A stretch of 64,000 nucleotides of DNA from Flavobacteriales bacterium (GCA_021741155.1 JAIOYP010000005.1:1-64000); one strand, 5' to 3'. Shown: positions 25,372 to 33,584, counted from the first letter of the stretch. Notes: generated by a model from the sequence alone, not told the origin. A program made the numbers and translations.

Positions 25372-27261
25372 TTAGTGGTTGTTGGTCTTTGAAACCAACT
25401 GGCTCAATGCCTGCACTTGTTTTGACAGCTCATCCATTTTTTGTGTTTGTGCTTGAAGCTGTGCAGACAGGTTTTCATTGTCTGTTTTTAGCTTCGCGAT
25501 GATGACCTGTTGTTCTTGAATGGCCGAAGTGAGCACGGGAATAAAACCATCGTAGTTCAGAGCCAATAATTGGCGTTCGTCTCCCTGCACATTCACATCA
25601 ACTGGGTGGATGAGGGAAACCACCAACTCAGGCAACACATCAACCACTTCCTGAGCAATGAACCCGAAAGAACGCTTTTCCGAAAACTTGGCGTCTTCCT
25701 TGGCGCTTTCCTTCATGTTGTAAGTTACAGGACGAAGCTTGGCAACGGTGGCCAGACCACTTTCTATGGTTTCAATGTTGTTTTTCAACCTTCTATCTGA
25801 AGATTGGTAGTACGTGTCCATGGTCCAGACATCTCCATCGAAAAAACCAGCCCAATTTCCCGAACCTTCTTCACTTCCATAGACACCAAAATTCCCGTTT
25901 TTTGCAGCTACCCACGATGACCCTTGAAGGTGTTCGTCCCAGATGAAACCATCGTTCGTTGAGCTGCCGCTTGCCGCACCATAAACACCATAGTTGAAAT
26001 AGGTAGTTGGAGTTGTGGAATAACCATAGACACCAAAGTTGTCTGTAGACTGGCTTGTAGCCTTGCCTTGAACACCGATGCTAACGTTGGTGAAATTTCC
26101 AGTCCCGGCTGCTTCGCCCAGAACGCCAACTTTGTAGCCGGATGCAGCACCAGAAGCCTTACCAAAAACACCCCAATTGTTGCCCGCTCCAAGTCCATTG
26201 GCCTCTGAATAGATGCCATATTTATCGCTTGAGGAAACGCCTGACATAAGCACAGCAAGACCTTCTGGAATGTTGGCTGATCCGGTCACATCTATACGCA
26301 TACCTTTCCCAATGTTTGAAGCCAATTGCGCTTTATAGCTCAGATTTGAATTCACGCCAATGCCTAATCCACCACCACCAGTAACAATATTTACATTTCC
26401 ATTATGAATATCATTTATGTAAACAGAAGCACCACTTTTTCCGCCTCGGATATAAGTATCCTCAGCCGTTCCATAATTGAAATGCGATGTATGAGCAGTT
26501 CCTCTAAAGGCTGCAGTTCCATCGGCTGCATTACCGCGTCTTACGTCCAAACTTGCGGTTGGATTGGTTAACCCTACTGGGTCGATTGACACATTGCCAG
26601 AATTCGGGTTAACTATATTAGAACCTCCAACTGAAATCCACGAATTTGGAATTCCAACGAATCCTCCGCCATTGCTCAATGAAATGGAAGAACCGCTAAC
26701 AGACAAAGTCTGAATTTCGTTGGTACTACTTGGGTCAGCTGGAGGGTTCGGCAACCAGTTTGAACCATCCCAAACAAGAATGTCGCCCACATTGGCCGAT
26801 CCCGAAGTGAGTTGCGTTGCATCCAAAGTGGCATAAGGGCTAATGGTTTCAGTCGTTTGCGAAACGAGCGAATACGGCACGCTCACCAACTGCGAAGTTC
26901 CCATGCTGGAATAGCTTGTACCGCCATTCACATCCATCTCCACTTCCAAAAACTTAGTATCGACCAGCCAATAAATGCTTGCGAAATCGCCAACGGTTGG
27001 CGTTCCGCTACCAATTTGAAGTGTGAATAACCCCAACTCGTTGGTAGTTGCGGTGTGCTGCTCCTGATAAAGAACCGTTCCACTCGCAGTTATGTCATGT
27101 ATGGAGAATTGAATTCCAATTGTAGTGTTGGCCAAGAGATTTCCGCCCGCATCACGAGCTACAGCCTGATAATTGACGGACTGCGGCACTTGCGCCCAGG
27201 CTGAGAATGAGCACAGAACAGCACTCAGGCTGATGATAAGATGGCGTTTTAGCGTTTTCAT
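25372..27261 (-). CDS. Secreted tail-fibre-like protein with S74 intramolecular chaperone domain
   Basis: 629 aa. Signal peptide (HLIISLSAVLCSFSAWAQ); an N-terminal module common in Bacteroidota surface proteins (QSVNYQAVARDAGGNLLANT ... LFTLQIGSG); a fibrous glycine-rich middle (GVYGYSTTPTTYFNYGVYGA). The C-terminal Peptidase_S74 domain (about 510-590) has YYQSSDRRLKNNIETIESGL and RSFGFIAQEVVDVLPELV, then a coiled coil (about 595-625). In phage tail spikes and endosialidases this domain drives trimerisation and cuts itself off. The SSDRRLK motif keeps the conserved Ser. There is no T9SS tail, unlike its operon neighbours. Confidence 0.85.
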   Translation of the reverse strand: MKTLKRHLIISLSAVLCSFSAWAQVPQSVNYQAVARDAGGNLLANTTIGIQFSIHDITASGTVLYQEQHTATTNELGLFTLQIGSGTPTVGDFASIYWLVDTKFLEVEMDVNGGTSYSSMGTSQLVSVPYSLVSQTTETISPYATLDATQLTSGSANVGDILVWDGSNWLPNPPADPSSTNEIQTLSVSGSSISLSNGGGFVGIPNSWISVGGSNIVNPNSGNVSIDPVGLTNPTASLDVRRGNAADGTAAFRGTAHTSHFNYGTAEDTYIRGGKSGASVYINDIHNGNVNIVTGGGGLGIGVNSNLSYKAQLASNIGKGMRIDVTGSANIPEGLAVLMSGVSSSDKYGIYSEANGLGAGNNWGVFGKASGAASGYKVGVLGEAAGTGNFTNVSIGVQGKATSQSTDNFGVYGYSTTPTTYFNYGVYGAASGSSTNDGFIWDEHLQGSSWVAAKNGNFGVYGSEEGSGNWAGFFDGDVWTMDTYYQSSDRRLKNNIETIESGLATVAKLRPVTYNMKESAKEDAKFSEKRSFGFIAQEVVDVLPELVVSLIHPVDVNVQGDERQLLALNYDGFIPVLTSAIQEQQVIIAKLKTDNENLSAQLQAQTQKMDELSKQVQALSQLVSKTNNH

Positions 27262-27272
27262 TTTTCGGGATT

Positions 27273-27761
27273 TTATTGAATGTGATTGATCTTACTTGTA
27301 AAGCGATTGGTTCTTGATTTGTCGATGATTCGGAGCTCATACAGCCCATTTGCCAAGCCTACAAACTGAAGTTTGCACAGCCCAGCGTTGCTTCGAGAAG
27401 TTGAAACGAGCTTGCCAGCCGCGTCAAAGAGTTCGATGGTGCAACCGCTCCATTCTTCGCTCAAATCAATGTTAAGTTGGTCTGTTACTGGATTTGGATA
27501 GACTTGCACAGTACCCAATTGTTCTGCGGTCTGTACTCCAACAGTAATGGTGAATGGCTGCTGAAATCCCTGCGTAAGCATGGATTGACCGTCTTGGAGC
27601 GTGGCAACAACGGCTTCTCCTGAAGTTTGGCTCAAACTTGCAGAAGCAGAACTCGAATAATTTCCCGTTGATGCAATGACCTGATTGGAAAGGGATTGGG
27701 AGTAACTACTTGCTGCCGAAACAAGCAGAAAGACGATGGTTAAAAGTTGTTGTGATCGCAT
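27273..27761 (-). CDS. Short secreted protein consisting mainly of a T9SS sorting domain
   Basis: 162 aa. Signal peptide (LLTIVFLLVSAASSYSQ), a short Ser/Ala-rich stretch (SNQVIASTGNYSSSASASLS, QTSGEAVV) and a full sorting domain (VQVYPNPVTDQLNIDLSEEW ... GLYELRIIDKS). It is the first gene of the secreted-protein run. Its ATG lies 5 nt after a -7 box TACTTTTG, so the message is nearly leaderless. Small proteins of this kind often precede fibre or propeller genes in Bacteroidota; the function is unknown. Confidence 0.85.
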   Translation of the reverse strand: MRSQQLLTIVFLLVSAASSYSQSLSNQVIASTGNYSSSASASLSQTSGEAVVATLQDGQSMLTQGFQQPFTITVGVQTAEQLGTVQVYPNPVTDQLNIDLSEEWSGCTIELFDAAGKLVSTSRSNAGLCKLQFVGLANGLYELRIIDKSRTNRFTSKINHIQ

Positions 27762-27766
27762 GGACC

Positions 27767-27814
27767 CAAAAGTAGATGGGCGCTAAAAGCTGCACAATTA
27801 CATGATGATGTAAT
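27767..27814 (-). promoter_or_regulatory. Promoter with inverted repeat, secreted-protein operon
   Basis: On the minus strand: ATTACATCATCATGTAAT (27814-27797), the TTG overlapping its end, 20 nt, TACTTTTG (27774-27767), 5 nt, ATG. About 53 bp including the start codon are nearly identical to 28745-28798. The inverted repeat is placed just upstream of and touching -33, as expected for an activator. Confidence 0.75.
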
Positions 27815-27845
27815 GGGGTGAAGCCGCCCGATAGATGTTTCGGCT

Positions 27846-28745
27846 TCAATTCTCGCCTGCGCGAATGGGGGTTTCGTCAGCATTATTATATGCACCGTCT
27901 ATTATTTCAAGAGTTTTAAAATCGGAGGAAAGACTTACGCGTATCCAACCAAAATGATATTTCTCGTCTATCTCAATTTTGAACCCGATGTAGCTGTCAC
28001 CAGCGCCATTAAAATCGCCCAACATGATATTATCTGGCAGAATGTGATTTATACCGAGAAAGGGGTATGCAGCAAATAGATAACTTGCCGAATCATCAAT
28101 CGTTTCATTGAGGATAAATGACTGACAAAGCCGCGTGGAATCAGCATCATAATTAATGGCAAATTGAATGTCGGGTGCCGTAACCACACCATGGCCAACA
28201 GACACGAAAATCCTATTGTAAGGAGCTACGAAAATCCCGCTCAGATCTTGATAATTGTCAATATTGAAGCTGGTTTCATCCTCCCCGTCACCATCAATAT
28301 CAAGATATAATCTGGAGAGGGCTGCATCTTGATAGCTTAAAGTTGAGTTTACATTAAAGGACGTAAAACCAACGCTAGCAGGTTCAGAACCTGCCACGTA
28401 AGTTTGTTGATTGCTGTAGGCCGTTCCAGCCTCACTTTCTGCAAAAGCCCTGATGTAATACGTGCTATCTAAAACAAGATTTGAAATGGTACAGGTGATG
28501 GTTGTTCCTACTAAGTCGCAACTGGTTACGTTTCCTGATGTGGTAGGTAATTGATTTAAACTCCAACAAAATCCGCTAGCAGTAATCCCACTGCTTCCAG
28601 TAGATGTAATTGTAGCACTCAGGGTTACAGTGGTGTCGGTATACGAGACAATTGTAATGTTCGATAACGCTGGAACTTGGATGTTGTCTTTTTCACAGGA
28701 AAAAAGCGCTACTGCGCAAAATAGAAGGAGTGTAAGTTGTTTCAT
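27846..28745 (-). CDS. Lipoprotein with fibronectin-like module
   Basis: 299 aa. The lipoprotein signal is MKQLTLLLFCAVALFSC. A module typical of Bacteroidota surface lipoproteins follows (ITSTGSSGITASGFCWS ... CTISNLVLDSTYYIRAFAES), then a beta-rich C-terminal domain (YLDIDGDGEDETSFNIDNY ... YHFGWIRVSLSSDFKTLEII) with Asp-rich turns. It is probably lipid-anchored in the outer membrane. Its promoter is almost identical to that of the next operon, so both should respond to the same regulator. The ATG is 5 nt from the -7 box. Confidence 0.8.
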   Translation of the reverse strand: MKQLTLLLFCAVALFSCEKDNIQVPALSNITIVSYTDTTVTLSATITSTGSSGITASGFCWSLNQLPTTSGNVTSCDLVGTTITCTISNLVLDSTYYIRAFAESEAGTAYSNQQTYVAGSEPASVGFTSFNVNSTLSYQDAALSRLYLDIDGDGEDETSFNIDNYQDLSGIFVAPYNRIFVSVGHGVVTAPDIQFAINYDADSTRLCQSFILNETIDDSASYLFAAYPFLGINHILPDNIMLGDFNGAGDSYIGFKIEIDEKYHFGWIRVSLSSDFKTLEIIDGAYNNADETPIRAGEN

Positions 28746-28750
28746 GACCC

Positions 28751-28798
28751 CAAATGTAGATGGGTGCTAAATGCTGCACAATTACATGATGATGTAAT
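28751..28798 (-). promoter_or_regulatory. Promoter with inverted repeat, lipoprotein gene
   Basis: Same layout as 27767-27814: ATTACATCATCATGTAAT (28798-28781), TTG, exactly 20 nt, TACATTTG (28758-28751), then 5 nt to ATG. The -33/-7 spacing matches the Bacteroidota consensus. Confidence 0.75.
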
Positions 28799-28936
28799 TG
28801 GGGCTGTGCTTTCCAACAACTATTTTAATAGTGCTCAATATTTTTCAAGTTGTTGTATATCAATAACTTGGGGCAATTGAGGTTTTTGGGGTTGGTTCAC
28901 ATTGAATGAACCAGTTTTCGTAACAGGATTGCTCCC

Positions 28937-28958
28937 TGCTCAACTGGTTAGAGCATCG
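28937..28958 (+). other. tRNA D-arm-like fragment
   Basis: TGCTCAACTGGTTAGAGCATCG resembles the D-arm region of a tRNA (compare GCTCAGCTGGTTAGAGCATC of the tRNA-Asn at 47608), but no acceptor, anticodon or T-arm continues. It lies just outside the left end of the island. It may be a scar of an earlier tRNA-targeted insertion. The surrounding 28799-28978 also contains a TGGTTCA/TGAACCA hairpin (28893-28913) and no gene. Confidence 0.3.
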
Positions 28959-28973
28959 TTAGCTACAAGGCAC

Positions 28974-29001
28974 AAAAAAAGCCTCGCTTTGTGCGAGGCT
29001 T
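28974..29001 (-). terminator. Terminator, likely the native one of tRNA-Asn
   Basis: A perfect 9-bp stem (AAGCCTCGC at 28979-28987, GCGAGGCTT at 28993-29001) has a 7-nt T-run on the minus strand. It follows the orphan 3' half of tRNA-Asn by 11 bp, in the right orientation to have ended the original tRNA transcript. Confidence 0.75.
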
Positions 29002-29012
29002 CTTCTCTTATT

Positions 29013-29055
29013 GCTCCCCCTCTTGGACTCGAACCAAGGACCCTCTGATTAACAG
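29013..29055 (-). repeat. Attachment-site copy: orphan 3' half of tRNA-Asn
   Basis: These 43 bp are identical to 47534-47576, which is the tRNA-Asn from the anticodon loop to the discriminator base plus one nucleotide. The two copies are direct repeats. Identity stops at the anticodon loop, the usual crossover region of tRNA-targeting tyrosine recombinases. The 5' half of the tRNA is missing here. Confidence 0.88.
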
Positions 29056-29274
29056 CGATTGACGTCCTTTTTGTGCTCAGTGAGCATTCGGTTGTGCGAT
29101 ATTCTTGTGTTGTTCAGCCAACCGGACAAATGTCAAACCAATTCGCATCATTTTCGGCACTTATTGTGAGTATTAGGGATGGTATTTAAACCACACCAAA
29201 TAGTTTAGCTGCTAATTGCTTGCATCTCCAGTAACTGAACTATTCGCGTTTTCTAGCGGCAAACAAACGCCAAG

Positions 29275-30702
29275 CTAAGGAAGTACAACTTTGCTGGTAG
29301 ATTTCCTGCCGTTGGCAGTAACAGCTATAAAATAAATACCACTCGATGACATCTTTTTCCTTAAAGTAGTTCTGACAGCTTGGTCGCTATATATTTCTTG
29401 ACCAGCGCCATTAAAAATGACCACATCACAAACTTGATTTAATGGAAGCTCTACGTGAATGTTTTGCTGGTCATCTGTCCAAGCATTAAATGAAACGCCA
29501 GCGTTTTCGTCAATGCCAACTCCCGGAAGAGAAACCGTTCTATAAATCACGCTTCCAGCTGCCACATCCTCAAATGCCACATGAAATTGTCCGTTGGCGT
29601 AAGCAACATCAGGATTTCGTTGGGTTCCAGTAGGATCATCATGAAGTAAAATAGGAGTTGAGAAAGTATTACCGCCATCAATCGAAATTGTAATAAAGCA
29701 ATCGATATTTCCGCTGGCGGCTTCTTGGTAGACAATTCCCATTACCTCACCTTCTCCCGCAATTCTCGGATAGTTCTGATTTGCTGAAGCATTTTGATTT
29801 GGCGAAACCTCCCAAGTTGTTCCTCTTATAGCCGTAGGTAAATGAACTGAAGACATGTACACTCTCGATGATCCTTGTCCAGCACTCATCCAAACAGTAT
29901 AAAGAGAGTCTCCGTTTATATGACCATCGGGTCCTGTTGAAGGACAGCTATTGATTATCCAATTGTTTGGATCCATATCGTCTCCCGTAGGGAAATCGGC
30001 TCCATTATCATTGGAAACGGTAACCCAAAGATTGCGAAGGTTGTTGTCGTTGTTTCGGAACATAGCTACTTGGCGTTGTCCTTCGCTTAATAGAGCAGCA
30101 GGACAGCAATCACAGACTTCGCCCGGTGCAAGTTCGGAAGCGTTCGCATCAGCGAGGTAAGTAGCACCACCATCTGTTGAATTTGCCACCACATACTGCG
30201 GGTCAACCCAATTTCCGGAGAACCGCATGAACATAACCGCAGGATTACCGTTGGGGTCAACCGCGATTACCGGAAAACGGCTTTGCTCTACCGCTGCACT
30301 TTCCGCGCGAATGGTATCGCCAAAGGTTACTCCGCCATCCGAGCTTTTGACCACATACACAAACCCTGTTGCTTCTGGTTGACTATGGAACGTAACAAAT
30401 ACGTCATTTCCATAGGATGCCATGTCTGGCCCAGCCCAATCGTCAACAAAAGCAATGTTCGATCCTTGTGTAATCGTTACAGGATTGGCGAATGCATTCC
30501 CATTCAGTCTGGCAGTGTAAACCTTATCTGTCGTTTTGCTACCCCACATCACCACCGGAACGTCATTAGTAGTTGTGACAATTCGAGGACGCGTTTTTCC
30601 GTAGGTATTATTATCCGCAACAGGAATGGCAATCCCTAAATTTTGAGCGATACCGAACAATGGAAAAATCAGGGTCAAAAGAAGCGTAAAAATCTGTTTC
30701 AT
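29275..30702 (-). CDS. Secreted BNR/sialidase-like propeller with CDCC motif and T9SS tail
   Basis: 475 aa. Signal peptide (IFTLLLTLIFPLFGIAQ). Six-bladed-type BNR repeats follow (SSDGGVTFGD, NSTDGGATY, SNDNGADF, SIDGGNTFS). In the middle lies GEVCDCCPAALL with C197, C199 and C200, a likely soft-metal site. The sorting domain is VELPLNQVCDVVIFNGAGQ ... GIYFIAVTANGRKSTSKVVL. The start overlaps the stop of the thioredoxin-fold gene (ATGA). The catalytic residues of a true sialidase are not evident. In this copper operon I infer a copper-binding or copper-scavenging surface propeller, not a glycosidase. Confidence 0.8.
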   Translation of the reverse strand: MKQIFTLLLTLIFPLFGIAQNLGIAIPVADNNTYGKTRPRIVTTTNDVPVVMWGSKTTDKVYTARLNGNAFANPVTITQGSNIAFVDDWAGPDMASYGNDVFVTFHSQPEATGFVYVVKSSDGGVTFGDTIRAESAAVEQSRFPVIAVDPNGNPAVMFMRFSGNWVDPQYVVANSTDGGATYLADANASELAPGEVCDCCPAALLSEGQRQVAMFRNNDNNLRNLWVTVSNDNGADFPTGDDMDPNNWIINSCPSTGPDGHINGDSLYTVWMSAGQGSSRVYMSSVHLPTAIRGTTWEVSPNQNASANQNYPRIAGEGEVMGIVYQEAASGNIDCFITISIDGGNTFSTPILLHDDPTGTQRNPDVAYANGQFHVAFEDVAAGSVIYRTVSLPGVGIDENAGVSFNAWTDDQQNIHVELPLNQVCDVVIFNGAGQEIYSDQAVRTTLRKKMSSSGIYFIAVTANGRKSTSKVVLP

Positions 30703-31448
30703 CTGTATAGTTTTTGGTGTATGGTTTGATGGTTTTCAAGTTCAATGGTAAGGATGGAAATTCCAACCGATGGTATATCAATAGACTTTCCAGTTAGGCT
30801 GTTCGAAGAGCAATACAATTCTCTTCCTGCAACATCAACAAGTCGAATGGTTTTAACGTTTTCAGAACGAATATGAACTTGGTTTGACTCTAAAGTCAAG
30901 TAATCTGACATGCGAATTTCCTCTCCAACAGACGAAGTTCCCAGGCATTCATCCACAGCACCTCTTAATTCAGGAACGTTTGGGACAGAAGGGAAAATAC
31001 CCCAATTGATCGAGCTATCCGGACACACAATTCCGTAAGAAGGCCAGCCGAAAAACTGAAACCAAGACTGATAAAGTGTGGTGACCGTGTCGCCTCCACC
31101 CTCTTCCCCTGCTGTTGGATATGTGATATTGTAAGTAATGTCGAACTGCTCAACGTCAAAATCTGAATCACGATTGCTTATTCCCAACACGAGAACCTCT
31201 GATCCCACCGATAAATAATCCTGGTACATGATGGACAATTCGGGGGATTGTCCTTGGCATGGAACGCAATTCACGTAGAAGAAATCGAGGACTACCGTTT
31301 TACCAAGTGCTACTTGCTCATAGAGATTCCACTCATTTCCGTCCGTGTCCGTAATTGTGAAATCAGGAGCCGTTTGTGCACAAACCCACATCGAAGGCAT
31401 CAGTACAAGGAAAACAGTAGACAAATGGTTAATGAGCAATGAATTCAT
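30699..31448 (-). CDS. Thioredoxin-fold (TlpA/AhpC-like) secreted protein with C-terminal sorting tail
   Basis: 249 aa. Signal peptide (LSTVFLVLMPSMWVCAQ), then a thioredoxin fold (APDFTITDTDGNEWNLYEQV) with active-site CxxC C61-V-P-C64 (VLDFFYVNCVPCQ). The last ~70 residues (IRMSDYLTLESNQVHIRSEN ... GISILTIELENHQTIHQKLY) look like a sorting domain. It may reduce or load copper on its neighbours in the way TlpA/Sco proteins serve copper proteins; that role is inferred from context. It is spaced 9 bp from the di-haem peroxidase gene and overlaps the next gene by 4 bp. Confidence 0.8.
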   Translation of the reverse strand: MNSLLINHLSTVFLVLMPSMWVCAQTAPDFTITDTDGNEWNLYEQVALGKTVVLDFFYVNCVPCQGQSPELSIMYQDYLSVGSEVLVLGISNRDSDFDVEQFDITYNITYPTAGEEGGGDTVTTLYQSWFQFFGWPSYGIVCPDSSINWGIFPSVPNVPELRGAVDECLGTSSVGEEIRMSDYLTLESNQVHIRSENVKTIRLVDVAGRELYCSSNSLTGKSIDIPSVGISILTIELENHQTIHQKLYR

Positions 31449-31457
31449 CCTATCCCA

Positions 31458-32537
31458 TCAAAATGGCGAAGTGAATTTCGGATTATTCAGATAAGTCTGA
31501 TCAGTCAACGTTTTGAGGAATGCAACAAGATCGGCTTTCTCCTGAGCATCTAGCATCAGACCAGTTGCGGTAGTTGCATTTAAGGCAGGGTCTAATGTTG
31601 ATGATTGTTGAATACCATCGTTGTAGTGGTCAACAACTTCTTCCAGCGTTTGAAATCGACCATCGTGCATATAAGGACGAGTCATTTCAATATTTCGCAA
31701 AGAAGTGACCTTGAACTTAGCGCGATCAGCAGCATTATTCGTTTCTTCAAATCGCCCCAAATCACTGAAGTCGGCTTCGGCATCAAGACCATTGTTCATG
31801 TATTGGTCGTTTTCAAACAAGATGGTTGAGTGGCAATGAGCACAATCTGCCCCAGATTCGTTTGGGAAAAATTCATTGTATTCCGCGAAGAATAACGCTC
31901 GTCCACGCTCCTCACTTGCGGTCAAAGTTGCTGATCCCGCAAGGAAACGATCGTACTTAGAATCGTTAGAAATAAAGGTGAACATGAATTGCTCCATGGC
32001 TTCTCCCAATCGCGGTTCGGTAATAGTCTCATCTCCAAACGCTCGCACAAATTGGTCCCGGTAGGTTTGATCAGCAGATAGTTTGGCTACTACGCTTGGA
32101 ATGGTCTCATTCATTTCAACCGGATTTTGAATAGGCTGCGTTGCTTGATCGTGCAGTTCTGGTGCGCGACCATCCCAAAAGAAACCGTTGCTATGCCATG
32201 CCATGTTGAAAATGGCCATGGCCTGACGACCGCCCAAATCTCCTTCGGCACCAACGCTAAACCGTGCTGTGTCGGTAAATGCATGCTCCTGTCGGTGACA
32301 ATCTGCGCAAGCTTGGGTTAAGTTGCTTGATAGCTTTTTCTCATAGAACAGCATGCGGCCTAATGCAATTTTTTGGGCCGTAAGCATAGTCGCTACGGGT
32401 GAGTTGGGCGGTGGAAACGTTCCATATTCCAAAATATAGGGCGTGTCGTCATACTCAACCGGAGTAGAATCAGGGTCTTGATTACAGGCCGATATAATGG
32501 CGGCCATTGCGAATAGTATTATGGTTAGTTTTTTCAT
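31458..32537 (-). CDS. mbnH: MbnH/MauG-type di-haem cytochrome c peroxidase, lipoprotein
   Basis: 359 aa from the ATG at 32537; a TTG at 32558 overlapping the previous stop is less likely. Lipoprotein signal ending IISAC (C18). Two haem c sites: C77-A-D-C80-H81 and C232-A-H-C235-H236. FFWDGRAPELHDQATQPI and RPYMHDGRFQTLEEVVDHYN are typical of the bacterial CCP/MauG family. In the methanobactin-type pair, MbnH oxidises a Trp of MbnP to kynurenine to make its copper site. This is the second of two tandem paralogues next to an MbnP gene. A plain H2O2-detoxifying CCP is the alternative. Confidence 0.8.
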   Translation of the reverse strand: MKKLTIILFAMAAIISACNQDPDSTPVEYDDTPYILEYGTFPPPNSPVATMLTAQKIALGRMLFYEKKLSSNLTQACADCHRQEHAFTDTARFSVGAEGDLGGRQAMAIFNMAWHSNGFFWDGRAPELHDQATQPIQNPVEMNETIPSVVAKLSADQTYRDQFVRAFGDETITEPRLGEAMEQFMFTFISNDSKYDRFLAGSATLTASEERGRALFFAEYNEFFPNESGADCAHCHSTILFENDQYMNNGLDAEADFSDLGRFEETNNAADRAKFKVTSLRNIEMTRPYMHDGRFQTLEEVVDHYNDGIQQSSTLDPALNATTATGLMLDAQEKADLVAFLKTLTDQTYLNNPKFTSPF

Positions 32538-32554
32538 TTCATTTTTTTGGAAGG

Positions 32555-33577
32555 TCAATATCCTTCAGGTTTGAATTCAGCTCTATTGATGAATTCGTAA
32601 TCGGTAAGCGTGTTTAAGAATGCGACTAATTGTTCCTTTTGCTTGGATGATAGGTTTAGCGGTTTTATCAACTCGCTTTTATTGGCGTGTGGCTTGCCGC
32701 CCGAACTGTAGTGTTCAAGCACTTGTTCCAGTGTTTGCAGCGAACCATCGTGCATATAAGGCGCGGTCAGGCCAACGTTTCGCAACGTAGGAACCTTGAA
32801 CAAAGATTGATCAATTTCAAGATCGGTCAATCGCTTTCGTCCAGAGTCTTGATAAGCGATGTAGAGGCCATTGTTCTTAAACGAATAATCGGTAAAGTTG
32901 AATCCACTGTGGCAACCCGAACATCCCATTTCCGATGAGAAAAAAAGGCCCATTCCTTTTAATTCAACTTCATTTAGTTCGCCTTTTTGGTCTTGAAACG
33001 CGTATTTATCGTAGCGACTATTTCCGCTAATGATGGTTCGTTCAAAACATCCAAGCGCGCGAGTAATTACAAAGTGGTCAGGGTTTTTTCCATACGCCTC
33101 ATTGCTCATTTGCACGTAAGTTGGGTCTTTCATCATTCGCTCTGCAATGAGAACAATATTGAAATTGAACTCATTGTGTTCTTGTATGGGTACCAGAATC
33201 TGCATCTCCAAGGTTGGCACTCCGCCATCTCTGGTGAAAGAGGGATTGTAAACCACGTTGGTCAACGTTGGGGCGTTTCTCGTTCCGATTGCTTTTGCAG
33301 CACCCAAACTCATAGCAACCGTATCGCTAAATGCAAATTGTGCCATGTGACAAGAAGCACAGCTGATGCTACTATCCAAAGACATTATTGGGTCATAGAA
33401 AAGTTTGCGCCCAAGCAACCACCTCGCATCCGAAAAGCGATTGTCATCTGGAAAAGGAATTTCTGGAAATCCTTTCGGTGGAACTAATAGGTGCCCGAAT
33501 TCGCTCTCGAAAAAAGACAAAGACAAAAGCGAAATCCAGACACCTATCAGGCCAAGAAATGTAGCCGACCGAACCAA
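32555..33577 (-). CDS. mbnH: MbnH/MauG-type di-haem cytochrome c peroxidase, first copy
   Basis: 340 aa starting at TTG 33577, seven bp after the MbnP stop. No in-frame ATG exists before residue 65, and a signal/anchor (ATFLGLIGVWISLLSLSFF) needs this start. Haem c sites are C73-A-S-C76-H77 and C219-S-G-C222-H223. APYMHDGSLQTLEQVLEHYS matches the MauG/CCP family. It differs from the second copy in the region around FTRDGGVPTLEMQI, where the other has FFWDGRAPELHDQA. One of the two may modify MbnP and the other may act as electron partner. The TTG start suggests translation coupled to mbnP. Confidence 0.78.
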   Translation of the reverse strand: MVRSATFLGLIGVWISLLSLSFFESEFGHLLVPPKGFPEIPFPDDNRFSDARWLLGRKLFYDPIMSLDSSISCASCHMAQFAFSDTVAMSLGAAKAIGTRNAPTLTNVVYNPSFTRDGGVPTLEMQILVPIQEHNEFNFNIVLIAERMMKDPTYVQMSNEAYGKNPDHFVITRALGCFERTIISGNSRYDKYAFQDQKGELNEVELKGMGLFFSSEMGCSGCHSGFNFTDYSFKNNGLYIAYQDSGRKRLTDLEIDQSLFKVPTLRNVGLTAPYMHDGSLQTLEQVLEHYSSGGKPHANKSELIKPLNLSSKQKEQLVAFLNTLTDYEFINRAEFKPEGY

Positions 33578-33584
33578 GCTCTGT

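Noticed and set aside
28799..29012. A complete tRNA or small RNA gene
   Set aside because: Only a D-arm-like scrap and a terminator are present; no cloverleaf can be drawn.
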